Assembly: GCF_008312895.1 (NCBI RefSeq) | Contig: NZ_VSSP01000007.1 | Span: 62,001-126,000 of the forward strand | Direction of reading: 5' to 3' | DNA from: Luteimonas suaedae | GTDB taxonomy: Bacteria; Pseudomonadota; Gammaproteobacteria; Xanthomonadales; Xanthomonadaceae | DNA length: 64,000 nucleotides | Part shown: positions 18,111-26,804 of the stretch, piece by piece | Layout of the letters: each line of letters starts with the position of its first letter | Position numbering within the stretch: the stretch's first letter is position 1 | The notes under the pieces: generated by a model | Told to the model about the DNA's origin: nothing | What the model saw: only the letters and a program-made list of their open reading frames with translations | Database searches by the model: none | Program-made: the position numbers and the translations under genes

Positions 18111-18809
18111 ATGGAAGTGACCGGCATGAGCGAACTGATGGCGCCGTTCTCCGACCCGCAGGCCGTGGCCCGCTATGCCGAGGGCCCGCCGCGCTTCGTG
18201 CCGGGATTCGCGGACCTGCACCGGATGGCCGCCGTCCTGCTCGCGGAGCGCGCTCCCGCCAACGCCCGCGTGCTGGTCCTCGGCGCCGGCGGCGGCCTCG
18301 AGCTGAAGGCGTTCGCCGAGGCCCATCCGGGCTGGACGTTCGACGGCGTCGATCCGGCGGCCGAGATGCTGAAGCTCGCCGGGCGCACGCTCGGGCCGCA
18401 TGCGTCGCGCGCGCGGCTGCACGAGGGCACCATCGACGATGCGCCGGACGGGCCGTTCGACGCGGCCGCCTGCCTGCTGACCCTGCACTTCCTGGCGCCG
18501 GAGGAACGGCGACGCACCGCAAGCGAAATCCGGCGCCGGCTCAAGCCCGGCGCGCCGTTCGTGGCCGCGCATGCCAGCTTTCCGCAGGGCGCGGCCGAGC
18601 GCGGGCGCTGGCTGTCGCGCTACGCCGCGTTCGCGATCGCCTCAGGCGCCGATCCGGACAAGGCGCAGGGCGCGCGCAAGGCGGTCGGGGCGCATCTGGA
18701 CCTGCTCGACCCGGAAGCGGACGGGGCGATCCTGCGCGAAGCCGGGTTCTCCGACATCGCCCTGTTCTACGCCGCGTTCACCTTCCGCGGATGGGTGGGC
18801 TACGCATGA
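18111..18809 (+). CDS. Class I SAM-dependent methyltransferase
   Basis: A 232-residue methyltransferase (217 if the ATG at 18126, MSELMAPFSD, is the true start). The SAM-binding motif I is VLVLGAGGGLELK, with FDGVDPAAEML as motif II and FDAAACLLTLHFL as motif IV. The substrate is unknown; the SAM fold resembles UbiE/COQ5-like small-molecule enzymes. It begins 18 bases after the Rrf2 stop and its stop overlaps the next ATG (ATGA), so all three genes are likely one operon under the Rrf2 regulator. Confidence 0.85.
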   Translation: MEVTGMSELMAPFSDPQAVARYAEGPPRFVPGFADLHRMAAVLLAERAPANARVLVLGAGGGLELKAFAEAHPGWTFDGVDPAAEMLKLAGRTLGPHASRARLHEGTIDDAPDGPFDAAACLLTLHFLAPEERRRTASEIRRRLKPGAPFVAAHASFPQGAAERGRWLSRYAAFAIASGADPDKAQGARKAVGAHLDLLDPEADGAILREAGFSDIALFYAAFTFRGWVGYA

Positions 18810-19702
18810 ACCGGCATGACGCCATCGTCGTCGGCGGCAGCTTCGCCGGGCTGTCCGCCGCCATGTACATCGCACGGGCGCGGCGCTCGGTCTGCGTCAT
18901 CGACGCCGGCCGGCCCCGCAACCGCTTCTCCGAGCACTCCCACGGCTTCTTCACCCAGGACGGTAGCGCGCCGGGCACGATGCTCGCCACCGCGCGTGCG
19001 CAGGTGGCGGCGTATCCGACGGTGCATTTCATCGACGGGAAAGCGGTCAACGCGGTGAAGCAGGAGGATGGCTACTCGGTCGCGCTGGCGGACGGCGAGG
19101 TGCTCGAAGGCGCCCGGCTGGTGCTGGCGTTCGGCATCTCGGACGAGCTGCCCGACGTTCCGGGCCTGGCCGAACGCTGGGGCAAGTCGGTGCTCCATTG
19201 CCCGTACTGCCATGGCTTCGAGTTCAGCAGCCAACGGCTGGGCGTGCTGCACGTCTCGCCGATGTCGGTTCACCAGGCCCTGCTGATCGCGGAGTGGGGG
19301 CCGACGACGCTGTATCTCGATGGCGCTTCCGAGCCCGATGCGGCGGCGCTGGCCGCACTGGAAAAACGCGGCGTTGCCATCGAGGCGGCACCAGTAAAGG
19401 CGCTGCACGGCGCGGGCACCGGACTCTCCGCGATCGAACTGGCCGGCGGGCGCATGGCGGATCTCGACGCGCTCTACATCGGCACGCGCACGCGCTTCAA
19501 CAGCGCGATCGCAGAACAGCTGGACTGCGAACTGGACGAGGCGCCCTTCGGCCCCATCGTCCGCACCAACGACCAGAAAGCGACGTCGGTTGCCGGCGTC
19601 TACGCGGCCGGCGACATCACCCGCGGCGCCCACAGCGCGACCTTCGCCAGCGCCGATGGCGTCATGGCCGGCACCGCCCTGCACCGCTCGCTGGTGTTCT
19701 GA
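18806..19702 (+). CDS. Thioredoxin-reductase-like FAD/NAD(P) oxidoreductase with CPYCHG active site
   Basis: A 298-residue flavoprotein. The N-terminal FAD motif is VVGGSFAGLSAAMYIARA; the redox-active pair sits in HCPYCHGFEF; the C-terminal FAD motif is GVYAAGDITRG. The second dinucleotide domain lacks a clear GxGxxA motif. The CPYCHG form differs from classical TrxB (CATC) and matches the GliT/DepH-like branch, in which such enzymes form or reduce disulfides in small molecules, but the branch also includes uncharacterised Rrf2-linked enzymes. It is translationally coupled to the methyltransferase. Confidence 0.87.
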   Translation: MNRHDAIVVGGSFAGLSAAMYIARARRSVCVIDAGRPRNRFSEHSHGFFTQDGSAPGTMLATARAQVAAYPTVHFIDGKAVNAVKQEDGYSVALADGEVLEGARLVLAFGISDELPDVPGLAERWGKSVLHCPYCHGFEFSSQRLGVLHVSPMSVHQALLIAEWGPTTLYLDGASEPDAAALAALEKRGVAIEAAPVKALHGAGTGLSAIELAGGRMADLDALYIGTRTRFNSAIAEQLDCELDEAPFGPIVRTNDQKATSVAGVYAAGDITRGAHSATFASADGVMAGTALHRSLVF

Positions 19703-19736
19703 GGCGCCTCGCTTCCGCGGCAGTAACGCGCTTGGT

Positions 19737-20579
19737 TCAAGGCGCTTCCGGAACAGCGCGACGGGATCGGCCGACGCGGCCCGAACAGGCGGCGCCCGCG
19801 CCGTCCAAGTGCAGCGCAAAACCGGCCGCATCCGGATCGCCCAGGCCGGGGCGGAGCTGCAGGCTCGGGATCAGGTAGTCGCCGCCGTTCTGCCGCCGAT
19901 ATGGAATCGGCGCGGTGGTCGCGAACGTGCGCATCCGCTCGCGCAGGCGTTCGGCGACGCGCGCGAAGCCGGCGTCGTCGAGACGATCGACGCGGTAGGC
20001 CATGAACGGCGGAAGCACCTCGTAGCCCGGGTAGTAGAGGATGCCGTGATTGATCGGGAACAGCAGGTCGTCGATCGGCCCGTTGATCCCGCGGGCGGCG
20101 TAGTGCGTTTCCCAGCCGCCGGTGGTCACGATCAGCATCGCGCGCTTGCCCGCAAGAGTCCCATCGCCGAAGCGGTCGCCCCAGTGGTCGTCGCTGTGTT
20201 CGCCGACGCCGTAGGCGAAGCCGTACGCATACACCCGATCCACCCAGCCCTTGAGAATCGCCGGCATCGTGTACCACCACAGCGGGAACTGCAGGATCAG
20301 GGCGTCGGCCCACAGCAGTCTCTCGTGCTCGGCGCGGACGTCGGCGGTCAGCGCGCCGGCGGCGAAGGCCTCCGCGGACGCCGCGGCCACCCGCAGCCGC
20401 GCATCCGGTGCCAGCTGGGTGAAGTCGGCCCGGTCGACCTCGGATTTCCAGCCGTCGGCATAGAGATCGGATACCCGCACCTCGTGGCCCTCGGCCTCGA
20501 GCGCCTGGACGGCAATGTCGCGGAGCGCGCCGTTGAGGGAGCGGGGTTCGGGATGCGCGAAGACGAGCAGGACGTTCAT
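19737..20579 (-). CDS. NAD(P)H dehydrogenase (quinone), NQO1/MdaB-like flavodoxin-fold protein
   Basis: A 280-residue FMN/FAD-dependent two-electron quinone reductase. It starts MNVLLVFAHPEPRSLN (the flavin phosphate loop) and has LILQFPLWWYTMPAILKGWVDRVYAYGFAYG and a TTGGWE loop, standard for the family. About 50 residues beyond the usual domain end (after about 225) are low in homology. It is divergent from a LysR-type regulator 91 bp away, a common pairing in which the regulator controls the reductase in response to quinones or electrophiles. Confidence 0.9.
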   Translation of the reverse strand: MNVLLVFAHPEPRSLNGALRDIAVQALEAEGHEVRVSDLYADGWKSEVDRADFTQLAPDARLRVAAASAEAFAAGALTADVRAEHERLLWADALILQFPLWWYTMPAILKGWVDRVYAYGFAYGVGEHSDDHWGDRFGDGTLAGKRAMLIVTTGGWETHYAARGINGPIDDLLFPINHGILYYPGYEVLPPFMAYRVDRLDDAGFARVAERLRERMRTFATTAPIPYRRQNGGDYLIPSLQLRPGLGDPDAAGFALHLDGAGAACSGRVGRSRRAVPEAP

Positions 20580-20630
20580 GGGGACATCGGTGATCAGTGA
20601 CGGGATGCATACGCTAGACAACGCCCGCAC

Positions 20631-20660
20631 GATCCGATAGATGTATCAATGCATAGGATC
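20631..20660. promoter_or_regulatory. Imperfect 30-bp palindrome, candidate LysR operator
   Basis: The sequence from GATCCGATAG to CATAGGATC has perfect five-base ends (GATCC/GGATC) and 20 of 30 symmetric positions in all. It is located between the divergent quinone reductase and LysR genes, where LysR regulators bind. The symmetry includes AT-rich steps typical of T-N11-A sites. Confidence 0.4.
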
Positions 20661-20670
20661 ATTCCGAATA

Positions 20671-21603
20671 ATGGATAAATCGGACATCACCCTCGAGCGC
20701 ATGCGCACCTTCGTCCGCGTCGCCGAGCGCGGGAACCTGTCGGCGGTGGCGCGCGAGCTCGGCATCGGCCAATCAACGGTCACCCGCCACCTGCGCGAAC
20801 TCGAGGAGGCCGTCGGCGTGCCACTGCTCAGCAGGACCACCCGGCGCGTCACGGTGACCGACGAAGGCAGCCGCTACCACGCCCATTGCGTCCTGATCCT
20901 GCGCATGGTGGAGCAGGCCGGCGACGAGGCGCGGGGCACGCGCGGCGCGCCTGCCGGCATGGTCCGGATCTCCTGCACGGCGGCCTTCGGGGTACTGCAC
21001 GCCAGCCGCCTGGTATTCGCGTTCCAGGACCGCTATCCCGACATCGGCGTCGATCTCAACCTCACCGATGCGCGCGTCGACCTGGTGCGGGAGGGCGTCG
21101 ACGTCGCACTGCGCCTGGGCCCGCTCGCCGACAGCTCGCTGAAGCTGCGGACCCTCGGCCAGTCCCGGCGCCTGCTGGTAGCGGCGCCGGACTACCTGGC
21201 GGCGCGGGGCACGCCGACGGTCCCGCAGGACCTGTCCGGCCACGAGGGCATCCGCATGTCGAACGTGGCGGGCAGCGACACCCTCGCCCTGCAGGGCCCG
21301 GACGGTGCGCGCCACGCGGTGCCCTTCGGCGGACGCTTCCGCGTCGACCATGGACTCGCCGTGCGCGAAGCGCTGGTCGCCGGGCGCGGCATCGCGCCCA
21401 CCCATCAATGGCTCGTCGGCGATCTCCTGGCCGCTGGCCGGCTGAAGGCGATCCTGCCCGACTATTCGCTGCCGCCGGTCCCGCTGAGCATGCTGATCGT
21501 GCCGGAGCGCGCCGGCATCACCCGCGTGCGGCTGCTGGTGGACTTCCTGGCCGACCAGATCGCCGGCATCCAGGGCATCGATCGACCGCGGCCGGAGCGC
21601 TGA
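20671..21603 (+). CDS. LysR family transcriptional regulator
   Basis: A 310-residue regulator. The N-terminal helix-turn-helix reads LERMRTFVRVAERGNLSAVARELGIGQSTVTRHLRELEEAVG; the effector domain shows VRISCTAAFG, PDIGVDLNLTD and VDVALRLGPL, typical of the subfamily controlling oxidoreductases. The ATG at 20671 (MDKSDITLERM) fits the family better than the one at 20641. Likely activator or repressor of the divergent quinone reductase. Confidence 0.92.
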   Translation: MDKSDITLERMRTFVRVAERGNLSAVARELGIGQSTVTRHLRELEEAVGVPLLSRTTRRVTVTDEGSRYHAHCVLILRMVEQAGDEARGTRGAPAGMVRISCTAAFGVLHASRLVFAFQDRYPDIGVDLNLTDARVDLVREGVDVALRLGPLADSSLKLRTLGQSRRLLVAAPDYLAARGTPTVPQDLSGHEGIRMSNVAGSDTLALQGPDGARHAVPFGGRFRVDHGLAVREALVAGRGIAPTHQWLVGDLLAAGRLKAILPDYSLPPVPLSMLIVPERAGITRVRLLVDFLADQIAGIQGIDRPRPER

Positions 21604-21716
21604 CCGCGAGCGCTACCGTGATGTCGATGCGGTGCATTTCGGTGCCGTTCGTCGGCCGCTGCCCGAGTTTCGACCCAGAGCAGCTACTGCCCCATCAGGG
21701 AATGCCTGACATTTGC

Positions 21717-21744
21717 CGTCATCCCCGCGAAGGCGGGAATGACG
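21717..21744. repeat. Single GTCATCCCCGC palindrome
   Basis: CGTCATCCCCGCGAAGGCGGGAATGACG is a near-perfect palindrome in one piece, a variant of the hairpin family at 2138 and 12034. The rest of 21604-21842 shows no gene. Confidence 0.8.
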
Positions 21745-21842
21745 ATCAAGAGTCGAGGTGTTTCAGAGGTTCCTTAAGGTTGCCGTCGCTGCCGTTGGGC
21801 GGCAATTGACGCAGTGCAGCGGATAAAGCGCTATGGTGCGCC

Positions 21843-23003
21843 ATGATGCACGAGTTCCTCACCGCGAACCGGGCCGGGCTGATTGCCCGTTGCCGGACGA
21901 AGGTTGCCCAGCGCTCGCCGCCTGGCGTGCCTGCGAAGGAACTGGCCAACGGCGTCAGCATCTTCCTGGACCAGCTGATCAAGACGCTGGTGATGGAACA
22001 GACCGAAGCCCCCATGCAGAGCCACAAGGTGTCCGGACCATCGGGCGGCGGCAAGCCTGCGCTTTCGGAAATGAGCGATTCGGCGACCCGGCACGGCAAG
22101 GAACTGCAGGAACATGGATTCACCGTGGAAGAAGTGGTCCACGACTATGGCGACCTGTGTCAGTCGATCTCGGACCTGGCCTTCGAGACTGGCGTCGACA
22201 TCGAGATCGACGAGTTCCGCACGCTCAACCGCTGCCTGGACAACGCCATCGCCAGCGCCGTGACCGAATTCGGCTACCAGCGCGATTCCGTCATCGCCGA
22301 CAGACAGGCCGTCGCGCTCAACGAGCGTCTTGGCTTCTTCGCCCATGAACTGCGCAACCAGCTGTGCACCGCGACGCTGGCGTTGTCCGTCATCAAGCAG
22401 GGCAACGTGGGCTTGAACGGTGCCACCGGCGGCGTGCTGGACCGTGCCCTGGTGGGGCTGGGCAACCTGATCGATCGTTCCCTGGCCGAAGTGCGCATCA
22501 CCGCCGGCCTGGAGGTGCAGCATCGTCTGTTCTCGCTGGCGGATTTCATCGCCGAGATCAAGCTGTCGGCAACGCTGGAGGCCCAGGTCAAGGGATGCGT
22601 ATTGACCGTTTCCGACGTCGACCCGCTGCTGGCCGTCGACGCGGACCGCGACCTGTTGCTGTCGGCGATCGGCAACCTGCTGCAGAACGCGTTCAAGTTC
22701 ACCCGTCCGCACAGCGAAGTGACCCTCAATGCCTATGCGCTGGCCGACCGTATCCTCATCGACGTGCAGGACCATTGCGGCGGCCTGCCACCCGGCCTGG
22801 CAGAAGACATGTTCAAGTCCTTCACCCAAGGCGCGGAGGATCGCAGCGGCCTGGGCCTGGGGTTGTCGATCTCGCGCCGCAGCGTCGAGGCCAACAATGG
22901 CGTGCTGAGCGTGCGCGACGTGGCGGGTTCAGGCTGCGTGTTCACCATCGACCTCCCACGCCATTTCATGACGGCTGCGGCTCCGGATGCGGGAAACGCC
23001 TGA
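21843..23003 (+). CDS. Cytosolic sensor histidine kinase with RsbRD-like N-terminal domain
   Basis: A 386-residue kinase with no membrane segment. Residues about 5-145 are helical and resemble the RsbT co-antagonist (RsbRD) N-terminal sensor domain. Then come the phosphorylated His168 (FFAHELRNQL), the N box NLLQNAFKFT, a G1 box with DHCGGLP and the G2 box GLGLGLSI. The H-box carries N in place of the usual T (HELRNQL). No response regulator gene is adjacent, so its partner is elsewhere. Start could be 21843 or 21846. Confidence 0.88.
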   Translation: MMHEFLTANRAGLIARCRTKVAQRSPPGVPAKELANGVSIFLDQLIKTLVMEQTEAPMQSHKVSGPSGGGKPALSEMSDSATRHGKELQEHGFTVEEVVHDYGDLCQSISDLAFETGVDIEIDEFRTLNRCLDNAIASAVTEFGYQRDSVIADRQAVALNERLGFFAHELRNQLCTATLALSVIKQGNVGLNGATGGVLDRALVGLGNLIDRSLAEVRITAGLEVQHRLFSLADFIAEIKLSATLEAQVKGCVLTVSDVDPLLAVDADRDLLLSAIGNLLQNAFKFTRPHSEVTLNAYALADRILIDVQDHCGGLPPGLAEDMFKSFTQGAEDRSGLGLGLSISRRSVEANNGVLSVRDVAGSGCVFTIDLPRHFMTAAAPDAGNA

Positions 23004-23028
23004 GGGCCACGATCCGGAACGTTCGCTG

Positions 23029-23136
23029 TCACTTCAAGATCTCCATCGGAATCAGCCCCAGCCACGCCAACAGCAGCGCCAGCCACAGCCAGCGCCAGCG
23101 GCCCATGCCGCGCCAGGCGAGTTTCCACGGGCTCAT
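23029..23136 (-). CDS. 35-residue predicted membrane peptide, coupled to the PepSY gene
   Basis: The reading frame MSPWKLAWRGMGRWRWLW... gives one membrane helix of about 18 residues (LWLALLLAWLGLIPM) after a basic, Trp-rich N-terminus. Its ATG overlaps the PepSY stop codon as ATGA. I do not recognise a family. Very short membrane subunits often follow PepSY_TM genes in TonB-receptor loci; the coupling is the main support for expression. Confidence 0.55.
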   Translation of the reverse strand: MSPWKLAWRGMGRWRWLWLALLLAWLGLIPMEILK

Positions 23137-24281
23137 GCGGCGGCCTCCGCGGCGCGGCGTCTGGTGGCGCGCCGTTGCCCGGAGCGCAGGGCGTCGGCGA
23201 TGCGCAGGCCGTAGAGGTACACGCCGGTGATGCACAGGGTGGTGAGCAGGGCGCCGAAGACGAACCAGACGAGCTTGACCGGCAGGCCGGCGAAGTTGCC
23301 GAAGTGCAACGGGTCGGCCATCTCGGCGATGCGCTGGTGCACGTCCATGTCGCGACCGTCGCGGGTGCCGACCCAGCGGCCTTCAGCGACGTCGAAGGCC
23401 ATGGCGTTCGCGCGCGGGCGCACCAGCACGGCTTCGGCCTCGCCCTCGATCAGCAGGGTGCCACCGACACCGGCGGGGCGAACGACGCGCACCTCGAATG
23501 CCGGCCAACGTGCGCGCGCCTCCGCCACGGCGCGGTCAACCACCGCGGCACTGGCGGGACCCGCATCGCCTTGCGCCTGTCCGGCCTGCAGTTTTGCCGG
23601 CGGTTCGGCACCGCCGCCGAGCGATTCCACCAGGTACCAGGTGCCGGTAAGCGCCATCAGCGCGATGAAACCCAGGCTCCATACGCCGGCCAGGCGGTGG
23701 AGGTCGCCCCAGAACCGACGCGGGCGGTCGCCGCGCGGGCGTACGAAGAAGCCGCGCCACCAGTGCCGGTAGATGTAGAGGCTGCTGACCAGGGTGATGA
23801 CGAGCGGGATCGACAGCGCCGCCACCAGCGGCACGCCATAAAGCACCGGCAGCATCAGATGGCGATGGGTGTTGCGCAGGAAGCGGTGGGCGTTGAACCA
23901 GTGGGTGTCGCCGGTGACCTGGCCGCGGTACGGATCGACCCAGACGAAGCGCAGCCGCCCTTCCGGCGTGCGCGCCCGCACGCGCGCGGCGAAGCGGCTG
24001 CCCTCCGGGGCCTCGATGGCGCTGATCTCCCAGTCCGGATGGGCGCTGCGCGCGGCGGCGAGCATCGCGCCCCAGCTGATGCGCTCGGGGCCGGGGGCGA
24101 CGCGGATCTCCGGATGCAGCAGCCAGTCGATCTCGTGCGCCAGCACCGCCAGGGTGCCGGTGAAGCAGACGAAGCCCAGGAACAGGCACAGCTTGAGGCC
24201 GACCCAGCTGTGCAGGTCGAACCACAGGCGGCGGCCGCGGGGCTTGCGGTGGTCGGTCTGGACTGGCGACGGCTGGCCCAT
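23133..24281 (-). CDS. PepSY-associated TM-domain protein (putative siderophore-linked ferric reductase)
   Basis: A 382-residue inner-membrane protein with four helices: about 22-45, 145-170, 195-218 and 340-365. It shows HSWVGLKLCLFLGFVCFTGTL, the histidine-rich HRFLRNTHRHLMLP, FWGDLHRLAGVW, and a later MDVHQRIAEMADPLHFGNF, the PepSY_TM pattern in which paired histidines could bind haem. Such proteins (PiuB/FsrB-like) are thought to reduce imported ferric siderophore at the inner membrane. It lies 265 bp downstream of the receptor, read in the same direction, with a repeat between them. Confidence 0.85.
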   Translation of the reverse strand: MGQPSPVQTDHRKPRGRRLWFDLHSWVGLKLCLFLGFVCFTGTLAVLAHEIDWLLHPEIRVAPGPERISWGAMLAAARSAHPDWEISAIEAPEGSRFAARVRARTPEGRLRFVWVDPYRGQVTGDTHWFNAHRFLRNTHRHLMLPVLYGVPLVAALSIPLVITLVSSLYIYRHWWRGFFVRPRGDRPRRFWGDLHRLAGVWSLGFIALMALTGTWYLVESLGGGAEPPAKLQAGQAQGDAGPASAAVVDRAVAEARARWPAFEVRVVRPAGVGGTLLIEGEAEAVLVRPRANAMAFDVAEGRWVGTRDGRDMDVHQRIAEMADPLHFGNFAGLPVKLVWFVFGALLTTLCITGVYLYGLRIADALRSGQRRATRRRAAEAAA

Positions 24282-24350
24282 GGAATGGTCTCTGATTTCC
24301 TCTCGTAGCGGGGAAGGACGATGAAAGTCGAAGCGTCCCTGCTTGCTGCT

Positions 24351-24540
24351 TCCCCCGTTGAAAAAGGGGGATTGAAGGGGGCGAAAGCCGCCGCTTGCAA
24401 GCCGTAGGCTTGCGGCGGCTCGAGCGCCCTCGCGCGCTGCGCGAGGGCCGGGAATCGCGTAGCGATTTGCTGTTGCTGTTGCTTTGCGAAGCGTCTGGCG
24501 AAGAGCAAATCCCCCCTGCCCCCCTTTTTCAAAGGGGGAA
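24351..24540. repeat. Composite G-run/C-run inverted element (second copy)
   Basis: CCCCCGTTGAAAAAGGGGGA at the left and CCCCCCTTTTTCAAAGGGGGA at the right frame a 130-base centre with the palindrome AGCCGCCGCTTGCAAGC and a GCCCTCGCGCGCTGCGCGAGGGC hairpin. The right end matches 15696-15735 almost exactly. It fills the gap between the TonB receptor and PepSY genes. Confidence 0.85.
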
Positions 24541-24546
24541 GAGCTG

Positions 24547-26700
24547 TCAGAAGGTATAGCGGGCTTGGAGATAGACACGGCGCGGCTCGCCCGGGAAGTG
24601 GCCGGTGCGCTCGATGAAACCGCTGGCGGCGTAGACCTTGTCGAACAGGTTCTTGACGTTGGCCTGGAAGTGCCAGCCGTTCCAGTCGGTCTGCCAGCTG
24701 AGATCATAGACGGTGTACGGCTTGACCCGCTGGCCGTCGATGCTCAGCCGCTCGTCGACGTAGTCGACGCCGAAGCCGACCGACGACAGCAGCGCCGGCA
24801 GTTCGTAGCGGGTCCACAGGCCCAGCGTGTTCTGCGGCGCGTTGGCGAACTTGTCGCCGACCGAGTTGGTGATGCCGTTGGTGCCGGCGTCGCGCACGCG
24901 GGCGTCGTTGTAGGCGTAGGCGGCGCTCAGCACCCAACGCGCGGTGACGTCGGCCAGCACGTCGAGTTCGAAACCTTCGCTGCGCACCAGACCCAGCGGC
25001 GCGAGCTGGTTGACGCCGTCGATGCTCTCACCGGTGGCCTGTAGCACGTTGCTGCGCTCGATACGGTACAGCGCCGTGTTGAGAGTGACGCGGCCGCCGG
25101 CGAGCGCGGTCTTGAGGCCGAGCTCCCACTGCCGGCTGCGCTCGGGATCGAACGGGCCGCCGACCTCCCGGCGCTGGTTGCCGGTCGACTGCGGCTGGAA
25201 GCCGCTGGCGACGTTGGCGTAGGCGTTGACGCCCTCGGCCAGGACGTACGTGCTGCCCAGGCGCCAGCTGAGGTCGTGACCGTCCACCTTCGAACCGTCC
25301 ACCCGATTCTCGTCCTCGAAGCCGTCCCAGCGCAGCCCGGCCAGCAGCTGCCAGCGCGGGGTCAGTTCGACCTGGTCCTGCAGATAGCCGCCGTAGCGGG
25401 TGCCGCGGCTGCGGGTGGTGCGCCAGGGATCGAAGGTGTAGTCGGCGCCGGAGGTCAGCCCGTACACCGGCGCGAACAGGTCGACGCCCGGCACGTTGCC
25501 GCCGGCGACGTCGCTGTGCGCGGTGCGGCCCTCGAAGTCGTTGTCCTCGCGGTACCCGTCGATCCCGAACAGCACGGTGTGGTCAAGGCCTCCGGCCCGT
25601 GTGCGCCAGACGCCGTTGGCGTTCGCGGCCAGGCCCTCGACATGGCGCACCTGGTCGCGGAACTGGCGCGTCATCCATTCCGCGGTGCCGTCGCCGTCGC
25701 GGTCGATCAGGCCCCAGGGCTCGTGGTACTGCTGATGCTCGTCGTTCTCGAACCAGCGCGCGGACACGTCGATGTCGAGCGCGTCGGTAGGCGAGGCGGT
25801 GTAGGTGGCCAGCGCGATGCGCGCGTCCATGTCGAGGAAGTCGCTGGCCTCGTTGTGGTTCCAGCGGCGGTCGGCGAGGAAGTGGCCGTTGTCGTCGGCC
25901 GGTACGCCGCGCAGGCGGTTGCCGGCCTGGTCCTGGGCGATGTCGGTCAGCTTGAGGGTGAGCGTGCCGGTGGCGCCGACGTCGAGCGCGGCGGCCACGT
26001 CGCCCATGCGCACCTCGTTGTCGGTGTTCCAGCGGAACGGCTTTTCGTCTTCGCCGTAGATGCCGACGCGATAGCGCAGGCGCTCGTTGCCGGCCAGCGG
26101 CCCGGTCGACTGGAACGACGCGGCGGCGAAGTCGTCGTTGCCAACCCGCAGCTCCACGCTGGTCTGCGGATCGCGCTGCGGCTTGCGGGTGACGTAGTTG
26201 ATCACGCCGCCGGGATCGCCGCCGCCGTAGAGGGCGCCGACCGGCCCCTTGAGCACCTCCACGCGCTCGATGTCGAACAGCTGCGGCACCGAGAAGCCGG
26301 CGTAGGGGTCGCCGCGCAGGCCGTCGTAGAGCACGTTCTCCTGGCGGAAGCCGCGCAGGGTGACGCCGGCGTAGCTGAAGAAGTTGATGCCGCTGATGCT
26401 GCGGTAGAGGTCGGTGACCTGGCGCGCGGCCTGGTCGTCGATCAGCTCGCGCGGCAGCACCTGCACCGACTGCGGCACCCATTCCAGCGGCGTCGGCGTG
26501 CGGGTGGCGGTGGTGGAGTCCTCGACCTTGTACAGGGTCTGCGCGCGGCCGACGACCTGCACCGCGTCCAGGTCGGTGACCGATTCCTGCGCCGAGGCGA
26601 GGGTGGACAGGCCCAGGACCGGTGCGAGCAGGACGGCGGGCAAGGCGGGGACCCGGCGGGTGGCGGGCGCTGGGCGCCTTGCTCTTGTCGGTAGCGGCAT
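24547..26700 (-). CDS. TonB-dependent siderophore receptor
   Basis: A 717-residue outer-membrane receptor of the FhuE/FpvA/FoxA class. A long signal peptide (to about 38, ASA-QES) is followed by a TonB-box-like stretch (LDAVQVVG), a plug domain (about 60-180, with the ARQVTDLYRSISG and PVGALYGGGDPGGVINYVTRKP motifs) and a 22-strand barrel ending in the terminal aromatic YTF. The ligand cannot be told from sequence. A Fur box upstream and a PepSY gene downstream argue for ferric siderophore import. Confidence 0.94.
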   Translation of the reverse strand: MPLPTRARRPAPATRRVPALPAVLLAPVLGLSTLASAQESVTDLDAVQVVGRAQTLYKVEDSTTATRTPTPLEWVPQSVQVLPRELIDDQAARQVTDLYRSISGINFFSYAGVTLRGFRQENVLYDGLRGDPYAGFSVPQLFDIERVEVLKGPVGALYGGGDPGGVINYVTRKPQRDPQTSVELRVGNDDFAAASFQSTGPLAGNERLRYRVGIYGEDEKPFRWNTDNEVRMGDVAAALDVGATGTLTLKLTDIAQDQAGNRLRGVPADDNGHFLADRRWNHNEASDFLDMDARIALATYTASPTDALDIDVSARWFENDEHQQYHEPWGLIDRDGDGTAEWMTRQFRDQVRHVEGLAANANGVWRTRAGGLDHTVLFGIDGYREDNDFEGRTAHSDVAGGNVPGVDLFAPVYGLTSGADYTFDPWRTTRSRGTRYGGYLQDQVELTPRWQLLAGLRWDGFEDENRVDGSKVDGHDLSWRLGSTYVLAEGVNAYANVASGFQPQSTGNQRREVGGPFDPERSRQWELGLKTALAGGRVTLNTALYRIERSNVLQATGESIDGVNQLAPLGLVRSEGFELDVLADVTARWVLSAAYAYNDARVRDAGTNGITNSVGDKFANAPQNTLGLWTRYELPALLSSVGFGVDYVDERLSIDGQRVKPYTVYDLSWQTDWNGWHFQANVKNLFDKVYAASGFIERTGHFPGEPRRVYLQARYTF

Positions 26701-26725
26701 GAGGGCGATTCGTCTTGGGGCAGGG

Positions 26726-26743
26726 AATGCGAATCATTATCAC
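26726..26743 (-). promoter_or_regulatory. Fur box for the siderophore receptor
   Basis: On the minus strand GTGATAATGATTCGCATT matches the Fur consensus GATAATGATAATCATTATC in 14 or more positions. It is located 26-43 bases before the start codon. The receptor is therefore probably derepressed by iron starvation. Confidence 0.85.
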
Positions 26744-26804
26744 ATAATGTTGATTCTCGTTTCCTGGCTGGAGACGTTCCAGGTTGCGATCGAGACCTCT
26801 GGGG

